Shown piece after piece: positions 61,108 through 64,000 of a DNA stretch of 64,000 nucleotides. The stretch is taken from assembly GCA_024235755.1 (NCBI GenBank), contig JACKLV010000001.1, positions 124,001-188,000 on the forward strand, read 5' to 3'. Source of the DNA: Burkholderiales bacterium. Its GTDB lineage: Bacteria > Pseudomonadota > Gammaproteobacteria > Burkholderiales > Nitrosomonadaceae. Made by a program: the position numbers and the translations under genes. Numbering within the stretch: the stretch's first letter is position 1; each line of letters opens with the position of its first letter. A model generated the notes under the pieces. The model ran no database searches. It saw nothing but the letters and a program-made list of their open reading frames with translations, and had not been told where the DNA came from.

Positions 61108-62799
61108 CTAGTAATGCGTATCGCGCATCCCTCTCGGGTCGCTCGCAACCTGCGACTGACGGTTTTTTTTATCATAAAAGATCATTTGCATGTTGCCCCA
61201 TTTACGCTGCATTGTACGCACTACATGTCCTTTGGACTGCAGTGACATAATCCAGTCGGATCCAAATGCTTTAGGTTCAATTTGAATAAGATCGGGCAGA
61301 TATTGGTGATGATACCGCGGCATTGCCACCAATTTCTGAGGATCTGTCTGACCGTTATTCACATAATCGAGAATCACCAGCAAGATCATACTGATGATAC
61401 GCGACCCGCCGGGTGTACCGAAAATCAATATACCTTCATCATTTTCCACAAAAGTCGGCGACATGCTCGACAACGGACGTTTGCCCGGTGCGATAGCATT
61501 TGCCTGCGAACCGTATAAGCCGAAAACATTGGGAACATGCGCACCCATTGCAAAATCGTCCATTTCATTATTTAACAAAACTCCTGTGTTGCCCGCTACA
61601 AATCCTGAACCAAAAAAAGTATTGATACTCATCGTGGCTGCGACACGGTTTCCGTCTTTGTCCAAGATTGAAAAATGAGTGGTCTCTTTGCCGTCGTTAT
61701 CAACAGACAGATTAGGCTGGCTTACACCGGCACGTTCCAGATCTATCGAAGCAGCCCGCTGGCGTGCGTAAGCTTTGCTGATTAGTTTTTTGACAGGCAC
61801 CTGCACGTAATCGTCATCACCAAGCAATTCAACGCGATCCTTGTACGCTAGTCGTAGGACTTCTGCGACCAAATGTGCCCGATCCGATTCGTCACTTTCA
61901 TCAAATGGCAGCCATTCAAGCATATTTAGTGCCTGCGCCAGGGTCAAACCTCCTGCAGAAGGTAATGCCATCGTTGTAATTCGCGCAGTCCCGTAGTCAA
62001 ACTGAACAGGCTTTCTTTCGATAACACGGTAATCGATTAAATCCTGTGCACGCCACACTCCACCTGTTTCCTTAACCGAACGAACCAATTCCCGTGCAAC
62101 CGGGCCTGCATAAAAACCCTGCTTGCCTGATAGCGCAATTGCATTTAATGTCTCAGCCAATTGCGGCTGACGAAACAGCTGGCCTGCGGTCGGCACTTGG
62201 CCATCCGGCAGAAAAATCCTTGCTGTATCTGCATACTGCATAAGCTTTTTTTTATGAAAATCGAGCGCTTGGGCAAAACGTTGATCGATTCTAAAACCTT
62301 CCCGCGCCAACCGTATTGCGGGTGCCAGGCTTTGACTCAGCTTCAGCTTGCCGTAATGGCGTGACAAATGAACAAGCGCAGCAGGCGAACCCGGTATCCC
62401 AGCCGCCAAAGGACCATTTAGCGATTTACCCGGCACCAACTGTCCCTGATTATCCAAATACATCGTAGCAAAAGCATTTTTTGGCGCAATTTCGCGCCCA
62501 TCGATCGTCACTTCGCGGCCAGTTTTTGACTCATATAACAGCCAGAACCCTCCTCCACCCAAACCTGAAGCATAAGGTTCCACAACGGCCAACGCTGCAC
62601 TTACGGCAATAGCCGCATCAAATGCATTTCCACCTTGATCGAGAATCTCGTAACCAGCTGAAGTTGCCAGACGATGCGCCGACACCACTGCAACCGGCAT
62701 GTCTGCAGTGACCGGATTGGAATAACTAATCCATGCGATAAAACAACAAATCCACCAGCCATAACTACATTTTTTCAGAAGCGAATGAATAATCAACAT
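61108..62799 (-). CDS. ggt: Gamma-glutamyltransferase
   Basis: A 563-residue N-terminal nucleophile hydrolase of the periplasm that cleaves glutathione. From the ATG at 62799 a signal peptide of ~32 residues ends SNPVTA. The family start VVSAHRLATSAGYEILDQGGNAFDA-like block, the processing site before T373 in ETTHFS, and GSGFVAGNTGVLLNNEMDDF and SMSPTFVENDEG later are typical. It should be processed into two subunits. It is a single gene. The 49 codons upstream in frame are not conserved. Confidence 0.93.
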   Translation of the reverse strand: MLIIHSLLKKCSYGWWICCFIAWISYSNPVTADMPVAVVSAHRLATSAGYEILDQGGNAFDAAIAVSAALAVVEPYASGLGGGGFWLLYESKTGREVTIDGREIAPKNAFATMYLDNQGQLVPGKSLNGPLAAGIPGSPAALVHLSRHYGKLKLSQSLAPAIRLAREGFRIDQRFAQALDFHKKKLMQYADTARIFLPDGQVPTAGQLFRQPQLAETLNAIALSGKQGFYAGPVARELVRSVKETGGVWRAQDLIDYRVIERKPVQFDYGTARITTMALPSAGGLTLAQALNMLEWLPFDESDESDRAHLVAEVLRLAYKDRVELLGDDDYVQVPVKKLISKAYARQRAASIDLERAGVSQPNLSVDNDGKETTHFSILDKDGNRVAATMSINTFFGSGFVAGNTGVLLNNEMDDFAMGAHVPNVFGLYGSQANAIAPGKRPLSSMSPTFVENDEGILIFGTPGGSRIISMILLVILDYVNNGQTDPQKLVAMPRYHHQYLPDLIQIEPKAFGSDWIMSLQSKGHVVRTMQRKWGNMQMIFYDKKNRQSQVASDPRGMRDTHY

Positions 62800-63011
62800 A
62801 TCCTTAAAACATTTCAATAAAACTAGTTTATAAAAATTCGTACAGTTCTTATCACTGTTATCATATTGATACATTGACTTGTCTATGGCAAGATTCAAAC
62901 AATTTTTTGTGCAAGCATACAAATAGCAATACTGATATGAACACAAACAGTGTGTTTTAAAAAATACCAGAACAAACTATTTATTAATTTAATGTAAATA
63001 TAGAGGTTGAC

Positions 63012-63494
63012 TTGGAAGAATATCTTGATCAAATTTCCAGATACTTTGAAACCGTGCCGCTTTGGCCTTTCTTTCTACTTGGGGTGGTAGGTCTTGTTGC
63101 TATTGCAGTTGAAATCGTTAACCGCAAACGTCGCGAACAAGCAATTGATAGTTTCCGCTATACAATAGAAACAGAATTAGCCAGTATGTACCCTAGGCAT
63201 ATTCGATGGCCTGAAAATGTTAATCAGTATCTTTGTGCACGTTTGCCCGAGATGCAACACAATTTTGAAGTGTTAAGAATTTTTATTCCACAGGATCAGT
63301 TGCTCAGTTATAACACAGCATGGAATAAATATTGCGATTTTTGCCGTAATATTACAGACGAAATCTGCGCAGCAAGCGAGCAGCCCGCGAACATTCAGTC
63401 AGGCAACGAAACGACTGCGACAGCTGATGAAAACGACCCCAAAAAAGTATTTCATAAACTCGTTTCTGACTTGCTTGCATTTACCAATATTTAA
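63012..63494 (+). CDS. Small membrane-anchored protein of unknown function
   Basis: I do not recognise this 160-residue protein. One hydrophobic segment near residues 17-35 (PLWPFFLLGVVGLVAIAVEI) is followed by a soluble domain with a basic NRKRREQ junction and WPENVNQYLCARLPEMQ and FRIFIPQ-like segments. The tail is hydrophilic. The start is a TTG with AGAGGTTGAC just upstream, which is a fair ribosome-binding site. Its nearest neighbours are ggt (divergent) and the HDOD gene (convergent). Confidence 0.65.
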   Translation: MEEYLDQISRYFETVPLWPFFLLGVVGLVAIAVEIVNRKRREQAIDSFRYTIETELASMYPRHIRWPENVNQYLCARLPEMQHNFEVLRIFIPQDQLLSYNTAWNKYCDFCRNITDEICAASEQPANIQSGNETTATADENDPKKVFHKLVSDLLAFTNI

Positions 63495-63612
63495 CGAATA
63501 ATTTGAAGATAAATAATGACTTGCTAACAATGACTGTCTGACTCAGAGTTGCTGCAGTGTGATTTTTGATATGACGCGATTTGTGTTGTGAGTATCAATG
63601 AGAATGCTACTT

Positions 63613-64000
63613 CTATGCCATTAGGCCTCTAGCTAGTTCTTCCAGTTCATTTTGGCTTGCCATAACCTTTTCAAGCTCGATTTCTGCATCAGTTTCAGCG
63701 ATACCTAATTCTTCCAGCAGCGCGGATGTCTCAATATGCTTACAAGCATCAGTAATGCAATCATTATGCAACAGGCGATTCGCAGTTGCTACAAGTTTGA
63801 CATAGATAACGTGTTTGCCGACACTGTCCGGATAATGATGCTTTGCAGCCATCATGATCACTTCTTCTGGCAGGCACCATGCCTTCAGCAGATACAAGCC
63901 GACGAGATCATGGGTAATGCCGAATTGCTGTAGCTCAAGTGGCCTAATGTCTTGTTCGGGATTTTGCGCAAACATCTCATTGAGGCTTGCAAATTCTCTG
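63613..64000 (-). CDS. HDOD domain protein, C-terminal fragment (continues past window end)
   Basis: The last ~128 codons of a protein whose start lies outside. The frame is open to base 64000 and reads REFASLNEMFAQNP before the first Met. The HDOD helices are clear: LQQFGITHDLVGLYLLKAWCLPEE and MMAAKHHYPDSVGKHVIYVKL, the degenerate HD domain found in signalling and chemotaxis proteins. It ends in an acidic helical tail. Any N-terminal receiver or EAL domain cannot be judged. Confidence 0.78.
   Translation of the reverse strand, partial: REFASLNEMFAQNPEQDIRPLELQQFGITHDLVGLYLLKAWCLPEEVIMMAAKHHYPDSVGKHVIYVKLVATANRLLHNDCITDACKHIETSALLEELGIAETDAEIELEKVMASQNELEELARGLMA

Noticed and set aside
1..64000. 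tRNA genes, CRISPR arrays, insertion sequences or prophage
   Set aside because: Intergenic regions were read for cloverleaf ends, spaced repeats and transposase-like frames; none was seen, though a covariance-model search was not possible.

Overview
The window is a gene-dense stretch of a betaproteobacterial chromosome, most like the family Nitrosomonadaceae. That placement rests on familiar gene order (PHP phosphatase - yciO - M50 protease - trpS - scpA - scpB; pilMNOPQ divergent from a PBP1A gene; xseB-ispA-dxs-folE2; bioBFHCD divergent from comF) and on protein sequence style. No ammonia-oxidation gene is present, so the assignment is an inference. There is no rRNA, tRNA, insertion sequence, prophage or CRISPR array that I can see; nearly all of it is core or conserved genome.

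Layout. 1-3.8 kb: the start of comEC (cut by the window edge), the AMMECR1 / Memo / radical-SAM triad, and a helix-hairpin-helix protein of unknown role. 3.8-6.0 kb: twitching ATPases pilU and pilT. 6.3-12.2 kb: suhB, then a reverse-strand operon for rRNA-end processing, YciO, a membrane protease, TrpRS and the condensin partners ScpA/ScpB. 12.4-16.9 kb: nnrS, then rubrerythrin, an Fe-S protein, DUF3501 and a lipoprotein, which look like a stress module. 16.9-17.7 kb: hibernation factor and host-attachment/baeRF-like gene. 18.2-22.7 kb: galE, two glycosyltransferases, galU. 22.9-27.4 kb: a CheY-like protein that has lost its phosphorylation site, an SMP-30-like protein, fmdB, aspS and nudB. 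27.5-32.8 kb: biotin operon bioBFHCD and comF. 33.3-40.8 kb: type IV pilus assembly genes pilMNOPQ and PBP1A. 40.9-51.6 kb: TetR and RDD genes, a degenerate GGDEF protein, ftsK, lolA, rarA, serS, a helical unknown, rdgC and a DUF2007 protein. 51.7-54.9 kb: an MNIO-type RiPP cluster (hvfA precursor, hvfB, hvfC) and a divergent Cys-rich membrane protein. 55.4-64 kb: murJ, folE2, dxs, ispA, xseB, ggt, a small membrane protein and the end of an HDOD protein.

Type IV pilus genes sit in two loci (pilTU for retraction, pilMNOPQ for alignment and secretin), and two natural-competence genes (comEC, comF) are also present, so the cell is probably able to twitch and take up DNA. The most distinctive items are the RiPP cluster with repeated EGKCG motifs and a patterned upstream region, the pseudo-receiver and the pseudo-GGDEF proteins, a probable one-base frameshift at the start of yciO, and a terminator-like hairpin in the leader of comF. 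Functions are assigned from remembered family motifs; no database search was run.
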